Assembly (NCBI RefSeq): GCF_001440345.1
Contig: NZ_LJYX01000021.1
Coordinates: 434,001 to 498,000 of the forward strand
Direction of reading: 5' to 3'
DNA: 64,000 nucleotides
Source: Colwellia sp. TT2012
GTDB taxonomy: Bacteria > Pseudomonadota > Gammaproteobacteria > Enterobacterales > Alteromonadaceae
Positions 27,808 through 38,138 of this stretch are shown here, one piece after another. The first letter of the stretch is position 1; every line of letters begins with the position of its first letter. Both the position numbers and the translations under genes were made by a program. A model generated the notes under the pieces. The model was not told where the DNA came from, did not search any database, and was given only the letters and a program-made list of their open reading frames with translations.

Positions 27808-28680
27808 ATGAGCCAATTCAATGTATTAAATCGCTACTTATTTACCGATGCCCATGCCCGTGGTGAGCTTGTTCAGTTAAATAGCAGTTTTAAAAATATT
27901 CTTAACAATCATAACTATCCTGCGGGTGTCGCTAAATTGTTGGGTGAATTACTCAGCGCTACCTGCCTATTAACTGCGACGTTGAAATTTGAAGGCGATA
28001 TTACCGTACAATTGCAAGGCGATGGTCCTGTCGGCTATATGTCGGTTAGTGGTAACAATAAACAGCAGATGCGCGGTATTGTTAAACTAGCGACAGCAAC
28101 ATCAGCAAATACTTTGCAAGAATTAATTGGTAAAGGCACCATGATTATTACCATACGCCCTAATGCAGGTAAGGCTTATCAAGGTGTTGTTGCCTTAGAT
28201 AAAGACAATCTTGCCGATTGCTTAGCCCATTACTTTGACGTTTCAGAACAAATTCCCACTAAAATATGGCTATTTAGTGATAGTGAACAGCAATTAACGG
28301 CGGGTGCTTTGGTGCAATTATTACCCGATAGCGATAATAGTGTTGAAAATAAAGAAAAACAGCTCATTGACTTTGAGCACTTATGCCAGCTTACCAATAC
28401 CATTAAAAGTGAAGAAATATATTCACTCGAAGCCGAAGCTTTGCTCTATCGCTTATACCACCAAGAGCAAGTTAATCTTTTCGAGCCACAGGCGGTTAGT
28501 TACTTATGTGGTTGCTCTGCTGATAAATGTTTGGCGGCAATAGCACAAATAGAGCCGAGTGAAATAAAATCTATCTTAGCCGAGCAAGGTAAAATTTCCA
28601 TGACTTGTGATTATTGCATCACCACTTATGATTTTGATGAACTAAGCTTGCAAAGTTTCATTTCGAAAGTTAACCCTTAA
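27808..28680 (+). CDS. hslO: Redox-regulated chaperone Hsp33
   Basis: A cytoplasmic holdase activated by oxidation. The family's zinc-binding switch is present near the C-terminus: CGC at about residues 233-235 and CDYC at about 265-268. The N-terminal part has the usual GELLSATCLLTATLKFEGDI and GDGPVGYM segments. Length of 290 residues is normal. Cotranscribed with hslR. Confidence 0.96.
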   Translation: MSQFNVLNRYLFTDAHARGELVQLNSSFKNILNNHNYPAGVAKLLGELLSATCLLTATLKFEGDITVQLQGDGPVGYMSVSGNNKQQMRGIVKLATATSANTLQELIGKGTMIITIRPNAGKAYQGVVALDKDNLADCLAHYFDVSEQIPTKIWLFSDSEQQLTAGALVQLLPDSDNSVENKEKQLIDFEHLCQLTNTIKSEEIYSLEAEALLYRLYHQEQVNLFEPQAVSYLCGCSADKCLAAIAQIEPSEIKSILAEQGKISMTCDYCITTYDFDELSLQSFISKVNP

Positions 28681-28859
28681 AAAAATGGCTTTTTTTCAAT
28701 AGAATCCAGCCATAATAGCCGGCCTTAATTATCATTTATTCCACATAGTGATAATTAAGTGCTAGCAGAAATATCGTTACACCCCATTATTTACCTGGTT
28801 TTAGAGCGATTTAAGTTAAATAATAATACCCTTCAAACTAACCATTCATTTTATTTATA

Positions 28860-28951
28860 GTGAAAACGTTCACATTAAACTATTTTTTACTTTCGTTTTG
28901 ATCGCTATTATCCTAAAATAGCCGGAATGAAGGCAGCGTGAAAACTTTCAC
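28860..28951 (+). promoter_or_regulatory. Two operator-like sites and candidate promoter before pckA
   Basis: GTGAAAACGTTCAC (28860-28873) and GTGAAAACTTTCAC (28938-28951) are near-identical 14-mers, the second a perfect inverted repeat around AC. They flank a possible promoter TTTACT (28886-28891), 17 bp, TATCCT (28909-28914). The half-site TGAAA...TTTCA resembles operators of LacI-family regulators such as Cra/FruR, which controls pckA in E. coli. The regulator here is inference. The rest of the 332-bp gap from 28681 shows nothing else clear. Confidence 0.45.
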
Positions 28952-29012
28952 GGTACACTTCATCACCTACTTACTTAAATATAAATTTGTCATACTTAGG
29001 AGTGAATTTGCT

Positions 29013-30650
29013 ATGACCGCCCCGAAAAACTCAATTGACTTGTCACAATACGGCATCAACGATGTTAATGAAGTTGTTTATAACCCATCGTATGAGTTGC
29101 TTTTTAGTGAAGAAACTAAAGCTGGCCTTGAAGGCTTTGATAAAGGCGTAGTGACTGAACTTGGTGCAGTTAATGTAGACACGGGTATATTTACCGGTCG
29201 TTCTCCTAAAGATAAATATATTGTTCGTGATGACGTAACACGCGATACAATATGGTGGTCTGATCAAGGTAAAAATGATAACAAACCTATGACTCCTGAA
29301 ACATGGGCTCATTTAAAAAGTTTAGTGACAACGCAACTTTCTGGTCAACGCTTATTTGTTGTTGATACTTATTGTGGTGCTGATGAAGCAACACGTTTAA
29401 AAGTACGTTTCATTACTCAAGTTGCTTGGCAAGCTCATTTTGTTAAGAACATGTTCATTCGCCCTACTGACGCTGAATTAGAAAGCTATGAACCTGATTT
29501 CGTCGTCATGAACGGTGCTAAAACGGTTAACGATAAGTGGCAAGAGCAAGGTTTAAACTCTGAAAACTTTGTTGCTTTCAACTTAACTGAAAAAATTCAA
29601 TTGATTGGCGGTACTTGGTACGGCGGCGAAATGAAAAAAGGTATGTTCTCTATGATGAACTACTACCTTCCGCTGCAAGGTGTTGCTTCTATGCATTGTA
29701 GTGCCAACGTTGGCGAAGATGGCGATACCGCTATTTTCTTCGGCTTGTCTGGTACGGGTAAAACAACGCTTTCTACCGATCCTAAACGTCAACTTATCGG
29801 TGATGATGAACATGGTTGGGATGATAACGGCGTATTTAACTTTGAAGGCGGTTGTTATGCCAAAACAATCAACCTAAGTAAAGAAAATGAACCCGATATA
29901 TACAAGGCAATCCGTCGTGATGCCTTATTAGAAAACGTTACCGTTGATGCCAATGGTAAAATTGATTTTGATGATAACTCAAAAACTGAAAACACTCGTG
30001 TTTCATACCCTATCCATCATATTGATAATATCGTTAAACCTATTTCTCGTGCGGGTCATGCTAAGAAAGTAATTTTCTTAACGGCTGATGCTTTTGGTGT
30101 TTTACCACCTGTTGCTAAATTAACACCAGAGCAAACTGAATATTACTTCCTATCAGGTTTTACCGCGAAATTAGCGGGTACTGAACGTGGTATCACCGAG
30201 CCAACACCTACGTTTTCAAGTTGTTTTGGTGCGGCTTTCTTAAGCTTGCATCCAACGCAATACGCTAAAGTATTACATAAACGTATGGCAGCAGCTGGCG
30301 CTGAAGCTTACCTAGTTAATACCGGTTGGAATGGTACTGGCAAGCGTATTTCAATTAAAGCAACTCGTGCCATCATTGATGCAATTTTAGATGGTTCTAT
30401 CGATAACGCTGAAACAATAGTTATTCCAATGTTTAACCTTGAAATACCAATTAAGCTTGCCGGTGTTGAGGGTGATATTCTTGACCCACGTAATACTTAC
30501 CAAGATGCCAGTGTTTGGCATGATAAAGCCGCCGCGTTAGCACAACGTTTTGTCAATAACTTTGAAAAATTCACCGATACTGACAATGGCAAAAAGTTAG
30601 TAGCCGCCGGTCCTCAACTGCAAAAAATTGAGTTAAAAGCCGTTAGCTAA
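29013..30650 (+). CDS. pckA: Phosphoenolpyruvate carboxykinase (ATP)
   Basis: Converts oxaloacetate and ATP to phosphoenolpyruvate, CO2 and ADP, the first step of gluconeogenesis. The active site includes the P-loop [15 protein letters not shown], the metal-binding GDDEHGWDD and the substrate loop [10 protein letters not shown] chose the ATG at 29013, with TAGGAG nine bases upstream, giving 545 residues as in the family; a GTG at 28938 would add 25 atypical residues and lies inside an operator-like site. With fbp elsewhere in the window it serves growth on organic and amino acids. Confidence 0.96.
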   Translation: MTAPKNSIDLSQYGINDVNEVVYNPSYELLFSEETKAGLEGFDKGVVTELGAVNVDTGIFTGRSPKDKYIVRDDVTRDTIWWSDQGKNDNKPMTPETWAHLKSLVTTQLSGQRLFVVDTYCGADEATRLKVRFITQVAWQAHFVKNMFIRPTDAELESYEPDFVVMNGAKTVNDKWQEQGLNSENFVAFNLTEKIQLIGGTWYGGEMKKGMFSMMNYYLPLQGVASMHCSANVGEDGDTAIFFGLSGTGKTTLSTDPKRQLIGDDEHGWDDNGVFNFEGGCYAKTINLSKENEPDIYKAIRRDALLENVTVDANGKIDFDDNSKTENTRVSYPIHHIDNIVKPISRAGHAKKVIFLTADAFGVLPPVAKLTPEQTEYYFLSGFTAKLAGTERGITEPTPTFSSCFGAAFLSLHPTQYAKVLHKRMAAAGAEAYLVNTGWNGTGKRISIKATRAIIDAILDGSIDNAETIVIPMFNLEIPIKLAGVEGDILDPRNTYQDASVWHDKAAALAQRFVNNFEKFTDTDNGKKLVAAGPQLQKIELKAVS

Positions 30651-30670
30651 TCAGCTAAAAAATACCCATA

Positions 30671-30708
30671 AAAAAGCCACAAGTATTCACTTACTTGTGG
30701 TTTTTTTG
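30671..30708. terminator. Bidirectional terminator between pckA and envZ
   Basis: The stem CCACAAGTA/TACTTGTGG is flanked by A-run and T-run, so it can end both the pckA message on the plus strand and envZ on the minus strand. Confidence 0.85.
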
Positions 30709-30755
30709 TTTGCTCAATTGAGGCAGTGTCGCTCTCACCTGTCACGGTTAAGGAC

Positions 30756-32045
30756 TTAGAAGCTGAGAGGCAAAGACACTTTTGCTTGTAAACCACCTGA
30801 TGATTTGTTTGAGAGTTCGACTTTGCCACCATGGGTATCAACAATACGTTTAATAATAGCTAGACCTAAGCCACTGCCTTCAGTACCACGAGCGGTATCA
30901 CCTTGAGTAAAAGGTTGAAATAATCGTTCAATATCGGCATCAGGAATACCGGCACCGTTATCACTGACAATAAAGAAAGCATAGTCATTCTCTACGCCAG
31001 TAAAGACATCAATTTCACCTGAGGTATAACGAAGGGCATTTTGCACTAAATTGGCAAGGGCGCGTCTAACAGCAACATGCCGTAAAGGGATTTTAGGACA
31101 TTCACTGGGGTGAAACGTTATCACCCTATCACTTGGCCTTTCAACGTTCAGCACTTCATCAACCAAGACATTTAAATCGCCAAGTTCGGCCTTATCTTTA
31201 GAGTCGTGACGAAGATAATCAATAAACTGATCAATAATATTATTCATATCCTCGATATCGATTTCTATACCTTCTTTAAGAAAGCCGTCTTGATCTTGCA
31301 TCATTTCACTCGCCAGCCGAATACGTGTTAATGGCGTACGCAAATCATGAGAAATACCTGCCATTAATAAATTCCGATCATCTTCGAGCTGCTTAATACC
31401 CTTAGACATATGATTAAAGGCTTGTGTTACCGCCATAATTTCAGAAGTACCTCGCTCCACTAACGGCTCAGGAAAGTCTCCTCGGCCAACATCTTCTGCC
31501 GCTATTTCTAATGACTTCAACGGTCGGTTAAGCTGTCTAACAAAAACCCAGCCGCCCATAACACTGAGTAAACCAATAACCACCATAAAGAAGATTAACG
31601 GATTAAAGTTACCTTTTTCCATACCACTGAGGGGAATTTTCACCCAAAGATGAGGGGCTTGCGGGGCGCGAATCCAAAATAAATATTCATTGCCATCAGA
31701 AATACGCACTTCTGCCTCACCACCAAGTAACAATGACATTTGCTCAGATCTATAAGGAAAATAGCCCGCACTGGCAAGACCATGCTTGATGGCCTCATCT
31801 TCTCGATAAACACCAATACCTGTTTCCTTGTGAAATGCTTGGGCCATTTTAGGGCTTAACTTGGCATCATCAATATCAATGAAAACCACCCGCACCTGTT
31901 TAGCCAACAATTGATTGATTTGCTGCTGATGTGGGTCAAAAACATAAATAGCAAAGGAAATGTAAGAAACGATTTGATTGATAAAAAGTAAAAAACCTAT
32001 CAATAAAACCGTTTGCCCAAATGCACTACGAGGCAATATTTTCAT
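30756..32045 (-). CDS. envZ: Osmosensor histidine kinase EnvZ
   Basis: Inner-membrane sensor kinase of 429 residues: transmembrane helices near residues 10-35 and 150-170 around a periplasmic domain, a HAMP linker ([20 protein letters not shown], in part), the H-box [15 protein letters not shown] with the phosphorylated His near 234, and the ATP-binding N, G1 and G2 boxes ([27 protein letters not shown]). It phosphorylates OmpR, encoded nine bases upstream on the same strand. Confidence 0.95.
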   Translation of the reverse strand: MKILPRSAFGQTVLLIGFLLFINQIVSYISFAIYVFDPHQQQINQLLAKQVRVVFIDIDDAKLSPKMAQAFHKETGIGVYREDEAIKHGLASAGYFPYRSEQMSLLLGGEAEVRISDGNEYLFWIRAPQAPHLWVKIPLSGMEKGNFNPLIFFMVVIGLLSVMGGWVFVRQLNRPLKSLEIAAEDVGRGDFPEPLVERGTSEIMAVTQAFNHMSKGIKQLEDDRNLLMAGISHDLRTPLTRIRLASEMMQDQDGFLKEGIEIDIEDMNNIIDQFIDYLRHDSKDKAELGDLNVLVDEVLNVERPSDRVITFHPSECPKIPLRHVAVRRALANLVQNALRYTSGEIDVFTGVENDYAFFIVSDNGAGIPDADIERLFQPFTQGDTARGTEGSGLGLAIIKRIVDTHGGKVELSNKSSGGLQAKVSLPLSF

Positions 32046-32054
32046 ACGAATAAA

Positions 32055-32777
32055 CTAAGTAGAACTACCATCAGGGACAAAAACATAACCTAAACCCCAA
32101 ACTGTTTGCAGATATCTTGGTTTAGCTGGGTCAACTTCAAGCATACGTCGCAATCTTGATACTTGTACATCAATGCTGCGCTCTAGCGCCGAGTAGTCTC
32201 TACCACGGGCAAGATTCATTAGCTTATCACGTGACAATGGCTCTCTAGGATGGGTGACTAATGCTTTTAATACCGCAAATTCACCACTGGTTAAGGGCAT
32301 ACTAACATCATTTTTTTTCATTTCTCGCGTAGCCAAATTTAACTCGTAGCCACCAAAAGTAACAATATTTTCTTCTAATGAAGGAGCACCAGGTGCTTCT
32401 TGCTTGCGACGACGTAATACGGCTTTTATTCGAGCCAGTAACTCTCTTGGGTTAAAGGGTTTGGGCATGTAATCATCCGCACCTAGCTCTAAGCCAATAA
32501 TTCTATCTACCTCGTCTCCTTTTGCGGTTAACATAACAATGGGAATATTATTTGAGTTTTGACGTAAACGGCGGCAAATGGATAGACCGTCTTCACCTGG
32601 TAACATTAAATCGAGCACTAATAAATGAAAATTCTCACGTTCGAGTAATCGATCCATTTGTTCAGAGTTGGCGGCACTACGTACAGTAAACCCTTGTTCA
32701 ACTAAATAACGCTCTAACAATGAGCGTAAACGCATATCATCATCGACGACTAAAATTTTAGGTGTCTCTTGAGGCAT
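32055..32777 (-). CDS. ompR: Response regulator OmpR
   Basis: A two-domain DNA-binding response regulator, 240 residues. The receiver domain has the acidic pair in VVDDDMRLR, the phosphoacceptor Asp in LVLDLMLPGEDG near residue 55 and the switch Lys in MPKPFNP. The C-terminal winged helix includes RSIDVQVSRLRRMLE and YLQTVWGLGYVF. Paired with envZ; controls porins and other osmotic-response genes in relatives. Confidence 0.96.
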   Translation of the reverse strand: MPQETPKILVVDDDMRLRSLLERYLVEQGFTVRSAANSEQMDRLLERENFHLLVLDLMLPGEDGLSICRRLRQNSNNIPIVMLTAKGDEVDRIIGLELGADDYMPKPFNPRELLARIKAVLRRRKQEAPGAPSLEENIVTFGGYELNLATREMKKNDVSMPLTSGEFAVLKALVTHPREPLSRDKLMNLARGRDYSALERSIDVQVSRLRRMLEVDPAKPRYLQTVWGLGYVFVPDGSST

Positions 32778-32922
32778 ATTTTTTCACCTTACACGGCTTG
32801 TGGTTCGTTATATTTATAGAGTTAACGCTACTATAAGTGATATTACTTGCAATAAGAAAGTCGCAAAAGAAAAACTCCTTAAGTATTTGTTACAATTTAT
32901 GTAATTCCTCAGGCCGAGGGGG

Positions 32923-33444
32923 CTATTTAAGATAGTGAATACTTTGCTGGGTAACGCATTGAGTAAAACTTTTTTTACGTTCCTCACGGGAAAGCGAAGA
33001 CACGGATTTTTTTACTAAAAGCATCTTTTGCTCGCGCTCTACTTTTGGCAAATGGGCCAATTGCTGATGAAAACAACCAAACAGACCAAAATTTAAGGCC
33101 ACATCCGATTGCATCGAATCTTCAGCTAAGCAAGCAGCTAGTTTTTCTGCCAAAATATTTTTATCCATCTCGGTGATTAAATAATTAAGCTTATAATCGA
33201 CCTTGTCACTTGCTCGCACTTGATGACAACTAAAGAACATATCCGCAACGGCCACAACGGGAATTAATTGTTGATGTTGTTTACTAAAGCGCTTTGTTAG
33301 CCATTCATTATGTGCTTTATCACTATCATCCGCATTAGCGGAGGTAATAGCCGCAGTCGTGTTTGAGGAAACAAGCCACCAAGCGTGGCTAGGAAATGCG
33401 TAAAAAGTACAAAAAATTATTAATAATTTCAACTCTATTTTCAT
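32923..33444 (-). CDS. Exported protein of unknown function
   Basis: I do not recognise this gene. Starting at the ATG at 33442-33444 it gives about 173 residues with a clear Sec signal (MKIELKLLIIFCTFYAFPSHA) and a cleavage site before WWLVSS; a longer frame to 33501 would spoil the signal peptide. The mature part is mostly helical by its pattern and has several cysteines (FFSCHQ, LAACLAED, FGCFHQQ, TQCVTQ) that could pair in the periplasm. It lies upstream of ompR on the same strand, 145 bp away. Confidence 0.65.
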   Translation of the reverse strand: MKIELKLLIIFCTFYAFPSHAWWLVSSNTTAAITSANADDSDKAHNEWLTKRFSKQHQQLIPVVAVADMFFSCHQVRASDKVDYKLNYLITEMDKNILAEKLAACLAEDSMQSDVALNFGLFGCFHQQLAHLPKVEREQKMLLVKKSVSSLSREERKKSFTQCVTQQSIHYLK

Positions 33445-33471
33445 ATAATTAGACTCTATAAATTTTCTGTC

Positions 33472-33726
33472 ATGATATTTAATAATGATACTGTGTATCA
33501 CCGTTTAAACTCAGTATATACCGAAACCACTTTCAGGTGCAGGGTTCAGCTGGCATTAGCAACGCCTGTAGACCGGTATTACTTACACAGCATGGGTTTT
33601 GATCAAGAGAAAAAGCTGAGGGGAATTGCGTCTGCATTATCTGTTAAGGCACTTGTTCTATCATCGGCAAGCTTTACTAAGCTAGATCAATGTCGCCTCC
33701 TTGTCGAAATCAATAAGCTAGTATAA
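33472..33726 (+). CDS. Doubtful small open reading frame
   Basis: The stretch 33445-33819 has no confident gene. A plus-strand frame of 84 codons is open here, and its second half (MGFDQEKKLRGIASALSVKA and on, from an ATG at 33592) looks more protein-like than its first. I see no good ribosome site, no family, and it begins inside the leader of the divergent gene. A chance frame is the more likely reading. A TATAAT at 33735-33740 may belong to the next gene. Confidence 0.2.
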   Translation: MIFNNDTVYHRLNSVYTETTFRCRVQLALATPVDRYYLHSMGFDQEKKLRGIASALSVKALVLSSASFTKLDQCRLLVEINKLV

Positions 33727-33819
33727 AGTACTGCTATAATCGCCCTACTGGGCCCCTGAAAGACGCATTTTTAAATAGCTTGGCTATAGAACTTATGTGT
33801 AAATCATATAGGAAAGAGT

Positions 33820-34302
33820 ATGCCCTATTCCCTGAAAGCCTGTGCAAAGACATTATTAATAAGCTTTTTACTCATACTTAGTGCTCTGCCTAGCTATGCT
33901 AATGCCAATGAGCCAATGGAAGAATTTGAGCAGGCCATGGCAAAATACCAAGGCAAGATAGTCTATTTAGATTTTTGGGCTTCTTGGTGTGTACCTTGCC
34001 GTAAGTCATTTCCCTGGATGAATGCCATGCAAAACAAGTATCAAGAGCAAGGTTTTGTCGTGCTGAGTATTAACCTTGATGCACAAGTAGCACTAGCTGA
34101 GCAATTTTTACAACAAACTCCAGCAAATTTTGCTGTTATTTTTGATGCTAAGGGTATCTTAGCTAAAAAATTCCAACTAAAAGGCATGCCCAGCAGTTAC
34201 TTATTTGACCGTCAAGGCAAGCTCATTAGCGCACACAGCGGCTTTAATGATAAAAAACAGCAAAAGTATCAGCAAGAAATAGTACAGGCATTAGCTCAAT
34301 AA
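33820..34302 (+). CDS. TlpA-like periplasmic thioredoxin-fold protein
   Basis: A thioredoxin-family protein of 160 residues with an N-terminal signal or anchor (residues 8-28) and the active site WASWCVPC, cysteines 57 and 60. The cis-proline loop is KGMPSSYLFD. The layout matches TlpA/ResA-type disulfide reductases that act in the periplasm, often in cytochrome c or copper-site maturation. No such partner genes are adjacent, so the substrate is unknown. Confidence 0.85.
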   Translation: MPYSLKACAKTLLISFLLILSALPSYANANEPMEEFEQAMAKYQGKIVYLDFWASWCVPCRKSFPWMNAMQNKYQEQGFVVLSINLDAQVALAEQFLQQTPANFAVIFDAKGILAKKFQLKGMPSSYLFDRQGKLISAHSGFNDKKQQKYQQEIVQALAQ

Positions 34303-34307
34303 GAAGG

Positions 34308-34445
34308 TTACTTGGTTACTGTCATAGTACGACCAGCACGTTTTTTATCTAAGGTACGGGCGCGGACTTGCACTGGGCCAGTTACTTTTACTGGCTGTTG
34401 ATAAGTTTGCCACGATAATAGCCAATGGGGCTTGAAAATACCTAA
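34308..34445 (-). pseudogene. Possible 3' remnant of a lost gene
   Basis: On the minus strand 45 codons are open to a TAA at 34308-34310 with no usable start. The peptide includes HWLLSWQTYQQPVKVTGPVQ and VRARTLDKKRAGRT, which reads like a real protein C-terminus, not like random AT-rich translation. A terminator of the same orientation precedes it upstream. I cannot name the parent family. Confidence 0.35.
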
Positions 34446-34451
34446 CTAATA

Positions 34452-34487
34452 AAAAAGCCTATATCAGTAAACTGAGATAGGCTTTTT
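34452..34487. terminator. Bidirectional terminator between the TlpA-like gene and mscS
   Basis: A 16-bp stem (AAAAAGCCTATATCAG with CTGAGATAGGCTTTTT, one mismatch) around a TAAA loop, with A-run and T-run flanks. It can serve both convergent genes. Confidence 0.88.
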
Positions 34488-34526
34488 AGCGCACATTAGC
34501 ATGATTGCGGAATTAGCTATTAAGTA

Positions 34527-35363
34527 TTAAGCACTCGGCGTTTGATGGATATGCACATCACGTTGTGGAAATGGAATGCTGATACCAGCTTTATCAAACT
34601 CAAGCTTCACTTTTTCCATCATATCATAGTACACACCCCAGTAATCTTCTACTTTTGTCCATGGGCGAACAAATAAATTTACTGAGCTTTCACCGTGTTC
34701 ACCCACCCAAATATCAATGGCGGGATCTTTTAACACACGTTCATCTGCTTCTAACAAGGAACGTAATAACGCTTTCGCTTTGCTAATATCATCGTTATAA
34801 CCAATGCCAAAAACCATATCAACACGGCGCGTACCATTAATATTAATATTGGTGACACAGCCATTAGATAACAAACCATTAGGTATGATAATACGCTGAT
34901 TATCAAAGGTCTTTAATATAGTATTGAAAATTTGAATTTCTTGTACCGTACCAACATAACCTTGCGCTTTAATGGCATCACCATTTTTAAATGGACGAAA
35001 TAATAAAATTAACACGCCACCAGCAAAGTTAGCCAAGCTACCTTGTAGCGCTAAACCGATCGCTAAACCTGCAGCACCTAAAACAGCAATAAGCGAAGCG
35101 GTTTGAATACCAATCATGGAAGCAAAAATGATAATTTGAATGGCTTTTAATAAGGTATTTAAAATACTTAATAAAAAGCGATGTAAGGTGATTTCAACTT
35201 CTTTCTTCGATAAACCTAATTCAACGAGATTAAGCAACCTTTTGATAATGAAGTTACCTACTAGGTAAACAACAATCGCTAATAAAAACTGTACACCAAA
35301 CTGTAAGCCCATATCTCCGAGCATTTGCACGTAATGTTCGATTTTTTCTATATTGATTTCCAT
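34527..35363 (-). CDS. mscS: Small-conductance mechanosensitive channel MscS
   Basis: A 278-residue inner-membrane channel that releases solutes on hypo-osmotic shock. It has three N-terminal transmembrane helices; the pore helix is rich in Gly and Ala (GAAGLAIGLALQGSLANFAG) and is followed by the conserved LLFRPFKNGDAI hinge. The beta and alpha/beta domains follow, with the ending VHIHQTPSA. Length and motifs match the E. coli-type short MscS. Confidence 0.94.
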   Translation of the reverse strand: MEINIEKIEHYVQMLGDMGLQFGVQFLLAIVVYLVGNFIIKRLLNLVELGLSKKEVEITLHRFLLSILNTLLKAIQIIIFASMIGIQTASLIAVLGAAGLAIGLALQGSLANFAGGVLILLFRPFKNGDAIKAQGYVGTVQEIQIFNTILKTFDNQRIIIPNGLLSNGCVTNININGTRRVDMVFGIGYNDDISKAKALLRSLLEADERVLKDPAIDIWVGEHGESSVNLFVRPWTKVEDYWGVYYDMMEKVKLEFDKAGISIPFPQRDVHIHQTPSA

Positions 35364-35538
35364 GAAAATGATATCCTAAACCATGTGAATTAACAGTTAA
35401 TTACAATATTAACCTTTAATTCACAATAGTAAGCTTTCTACAAAATGATGTAAATTATATTCCGCTTTATTTTCACCCGGCAAGGGCAGACTTAAACACA
35501 CCTTAAATATTGATTATCAACAAGGAACGTCCTCAATT

Positions 35539-38103
35539 ATGGCAAGCTTGCTATCTTTTTTTACTCACAGATTTTTCAAAATATTGTTAGCTTTATATCT
35601 AGGTTTGTTTGCGCTTATTTGGCTAATTTCTTCACCTTTAGCTAAATATTTAATCTCCCCCATTTTAGCAGAGCAGCAATTACACTTATCTGATGATGCT
35701 AGCATACGTTTTAATCCATTCTTAATGCGCCTAACACTAAGCGACATCAATTTAATCAGTAATAAAGATACTCAGCCAGAGACAGTTTTTTCACTAGCAA
35801 AACTCAAACTTCAAATTGAGCTATGGCAGTTAGCCTTTGATAAAATAGTGTTGAGTGAGTTTTCACTTACTAAAGGCTCATTAAAAGTTACTCAGCATGA
35901 TGGCCATCTAGTTATTGCCGGCATAGAAATCCCCCATTCAACAGCAGCTGAACTTAATACTGAGCAGAGTACCGAACCAACGAACGACCAAGCAATAACA
36001 GAAGCAACAGCTGAGACAGCGACAGATTTTTCTTATCAACTAGTACTACCTCATTTTCTATTGAGCCAGTTTCAGATTGAAATAGAAATAAGCAACCAAG
36101 AACAAAAAAGCAAAAACCACCATATAGAAATTGAAGAACTATCATTAAGCCTAGTCAAAGCAACACAAACGCAGCAAGAAGGTAACTTAGCGTTAACGGC
36201 ATTAATTGATAAAACCTCTTTAGCTCTTTCAGCCAATGCCCAGTTAACATCAGGTAAAGGTGATATACATAGTCATCTTAGTTTAACAAACTACCCGATT
36301 GAAAAATTAGTGCGTTATGTTGAGCAACTGACCGAACTTAAAGGCTCGTTATCTTTTAATAGTCAGCAAACTATTACTCTGGCCGAACAAGGCACAAGTA
36401 TTCGCGTGAAAAAGGCCAATTTAAATTTACAAAACCTAATAGTAGGCCTTGAGCAACAGCACTTAACCCTCAATAACTTAGTATTACATTTCAGCGAATT
36501 TTCTGTTGATTTACAAGACAACTTAATTACTCACTTAGCCGGAACAAGCAGCATAAAATTAACCGAGGCAGTCCTGAGCCAAAATGAGAGTAAAGCGACA
36601 ATTATCGCGTTTAAACAGCTTAGCCTAGCTGATATCAATTTTGTCTTAGATGATGAACCCAGTATTGATATTACCGATATAATACTGGATGAATTTTTAT
36701 TCTCTAAAAAAACCAACTTAACCGACGCCGTCGCTCGACAAGCCATGGCTAAAATTAACCAGCGTTCCGCCGAAGATGGACTTGATATTGCGGCTGAAGA
36801 AATTGTTAAATTGCCGCCGGTAATGCAGTTAAAACAATTAACGCTAAATAACCTGCATATCCATGAAAAAAGTATAACCATCAACAGCATTATCTTTGAC
36901 ACCTTAACTGGCGATATTATTGTTAAAGAAAACAAAGAAATTGCCAATTTAATTGCTTTGGATAATAAATCAGCCCAACAAAAAACTGATGAACCAGCCA
37001 CTATAGAAGACGTCATAGTGTTAGCGGAAAACACTGCCCCTAAAACAGAAAAAATAGCGAATGATGGCTTTACTTTTAGCTTCAAAGAGTTGCATTTTAT
37101 CAATGAGAGTGCATTGAACTTTACCGATTTCAGTGTTGAGCCCATCTATCAACGTACTTTATTTATCGACACCTTTGATATTGGCGCGTTGAGCAACGCT
37201 AAAGAAAAACAAGCAAAAAAAACCCCCTATACCCTGGTTGGCCGAAGTAATAAATATGCCAATTTTAACTTATCAGGCTACTTGCAACCTTTTGCCACTG
37301 TACCTAGCTACCATATAAAAGGCGACTTTAAAGAATTTTCATTACCGGCAATCTCTTCTTATCTGAAAGAGTCTACTGGTCTTGAAGTTAAAACTGGACG
37401 ACTTAATACCGCCTTAGACATAACATTAATAGGTGATGAACTTGCTGGTAACGTAGTGGTTTTATTAGAGGGTTTAGAAACAGGTTTAGTGGACAGTGAA
37501 GAAGCTGGCAGCTTAATTGACCAAGGCGCATTGCCCTTAAATATGGCCATGGGTATGTTAAAAGATAGTGATGGTAATGTTGAGCTTGATGTACCGATAA
37601 GTGGCTCTACTGCAGACCCTAAATTTGGCTTAAGCAGTATTGTTACCTTAATCACCAAAAAAGCCATTATTTCTGCGACCCGAGATTACCTGCTGACCAC
37701 TTTTGTTCCTTATGCCAATATAGTCTCTATCGCAATAACGGCCGGTGAATTTGCCTTAAAACTACGCTTTGATGACTTAGACTATCAAGTAAAACAAGTG
37801 GCACCAGGTAAACAGCAAGCCGCCTACTTAAAAGACTTTATCGCTTTGATGCAAGATAAAGCAGATACCCGAGTAACGATTTGCGCCATTAGTACACCTG
37901 CGGATATTGGTCTTAAGGCAGGGGTTAGCGTTAGCGACAAAGCCGCGATCAAACGTTTAATCAACCTAGGTGAACAGCGCGAACATGCCTTAAAAGACTA
38001 CTTAATTGACCAAGGTAACATCGAATCATCACGCATATTATTGTGTAAACCACAAATAGATAGCGATGAGGGGGCACTGCCACGTATTGCCATCTCGGTA
38101 TAA
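35539..38103 (+). CDS. DUF748 / AsmA-like protein
   Basis: A large protein of 854 residues with one N-terminal membrane anchor (about 12-34) and a long periplasmic part. It resembles DUF748 proteins of the AsmA-like superfamily: FNPFLMRLTLSDINL near the start and a repeated beta-rich pattern, with the late segment ALPLNMAMGMLKDSDGNVEL typical of the family. AsmA-like proteins bridge the periplasm and are linked to lipid transport and envelope stability; the role of this one is inference. It is followed 35 bp later by the ion channel gene. Confidence 0.8.
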   Translation: MASLLSFFTHRFFKILLALYLGLFALIWLISSPLAKYLISPILAEQQLHLSDDASIRFNPFLMRLTLSDINLISNKDTQPETVFSLAKLKLQIELWQLAFDKIVLSEFSLTKGSLKVTQHDGHLVIAGIEIPHSTAAELNTEQSTEPTNDQAITEATAETATDFSYQLVLPHFLLSQFQIEIEISNQEQKSKNHHIEIEELSLSLVKATQTQQEGNLALTALIDKTSLALSANAQLTSGKGDIHSHLSLTNYPIEKLVRYVEQLTELKGSLSFNSQQTITLAEQGTSIRVKKANLNLQNLIVGLEQQHLTLNNLVLHFSEFSVDLQDNLITHLAGTSSIKLTEAVLSQNESKATIIAFKQLSLADINFVLDDEPSIDITDIILDEFLFSKKTNLTDAVARQAMAKINQRSAEDGLDIAAEEIVKLPPVMQLKQLTLNNLHIHEKSITINSIIFDTLTGDIIVKENKEIANLIALDNKSAQQKTDEPATIEDVIVLAENTAPKTEKIANDGFTFSFKELHFINESALNFTDFSVEPIYQRTLFIDTFDIGALSNAKEKQAKKTPYTLVGRSNKYANFNLSGYLQPFATVPSYHIKGDFKEFSLPAISSYLKESTGLEVKTGRLNTALDITLIGDELAGNVVVLLEGLETGLVDSEEAGSLIDQGALPLNMAMGMLKDSDGNVELDVPISGSTADPKFGLSSIVTLITKKAIISATRDYLLTTFVPYANIVSIAITAGEFALKLRFDDLDYQVKQVAPGKQQAAYLKDFIALMQDKADTRVTICAISTPADIGLKAGVSVSDKAAIKRLINLGEQREHALKDYLIDQGNIESSRILLCKPQIDSDEGALPRIAISV

Positions 38104-38138
38104 CCTACTAATCCTTAACGGATAATTGAGAAACACTT

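Noticed and set aside
28681-28730. Possible terminator after hslO
   Set aside because: A short ATGGCT/AGCCAT pairing exists but no T-run follows the stem, so it does not qualify as an intrinsic terminator.
28938-29012. GTG start for PckA
   Set aside because: It would place the start codon inside an operator-like repeat and add 25 residues absent from the family; the ATG at 29013 has a strong ribosome site.
33472-33726. Open frame of 84 codons on the plus strand
   Set aside because: No ribosome site, no recognisable family, overlaps the divergent gene's leader. Kept only as a low-confidence entry.
36531-37145. 204-codon minus-strand frame inside the DUF748 gene
   Set aside because: Shadow of the plus-strand gene; no start context or family, and the plus frame has clear domain patterns.
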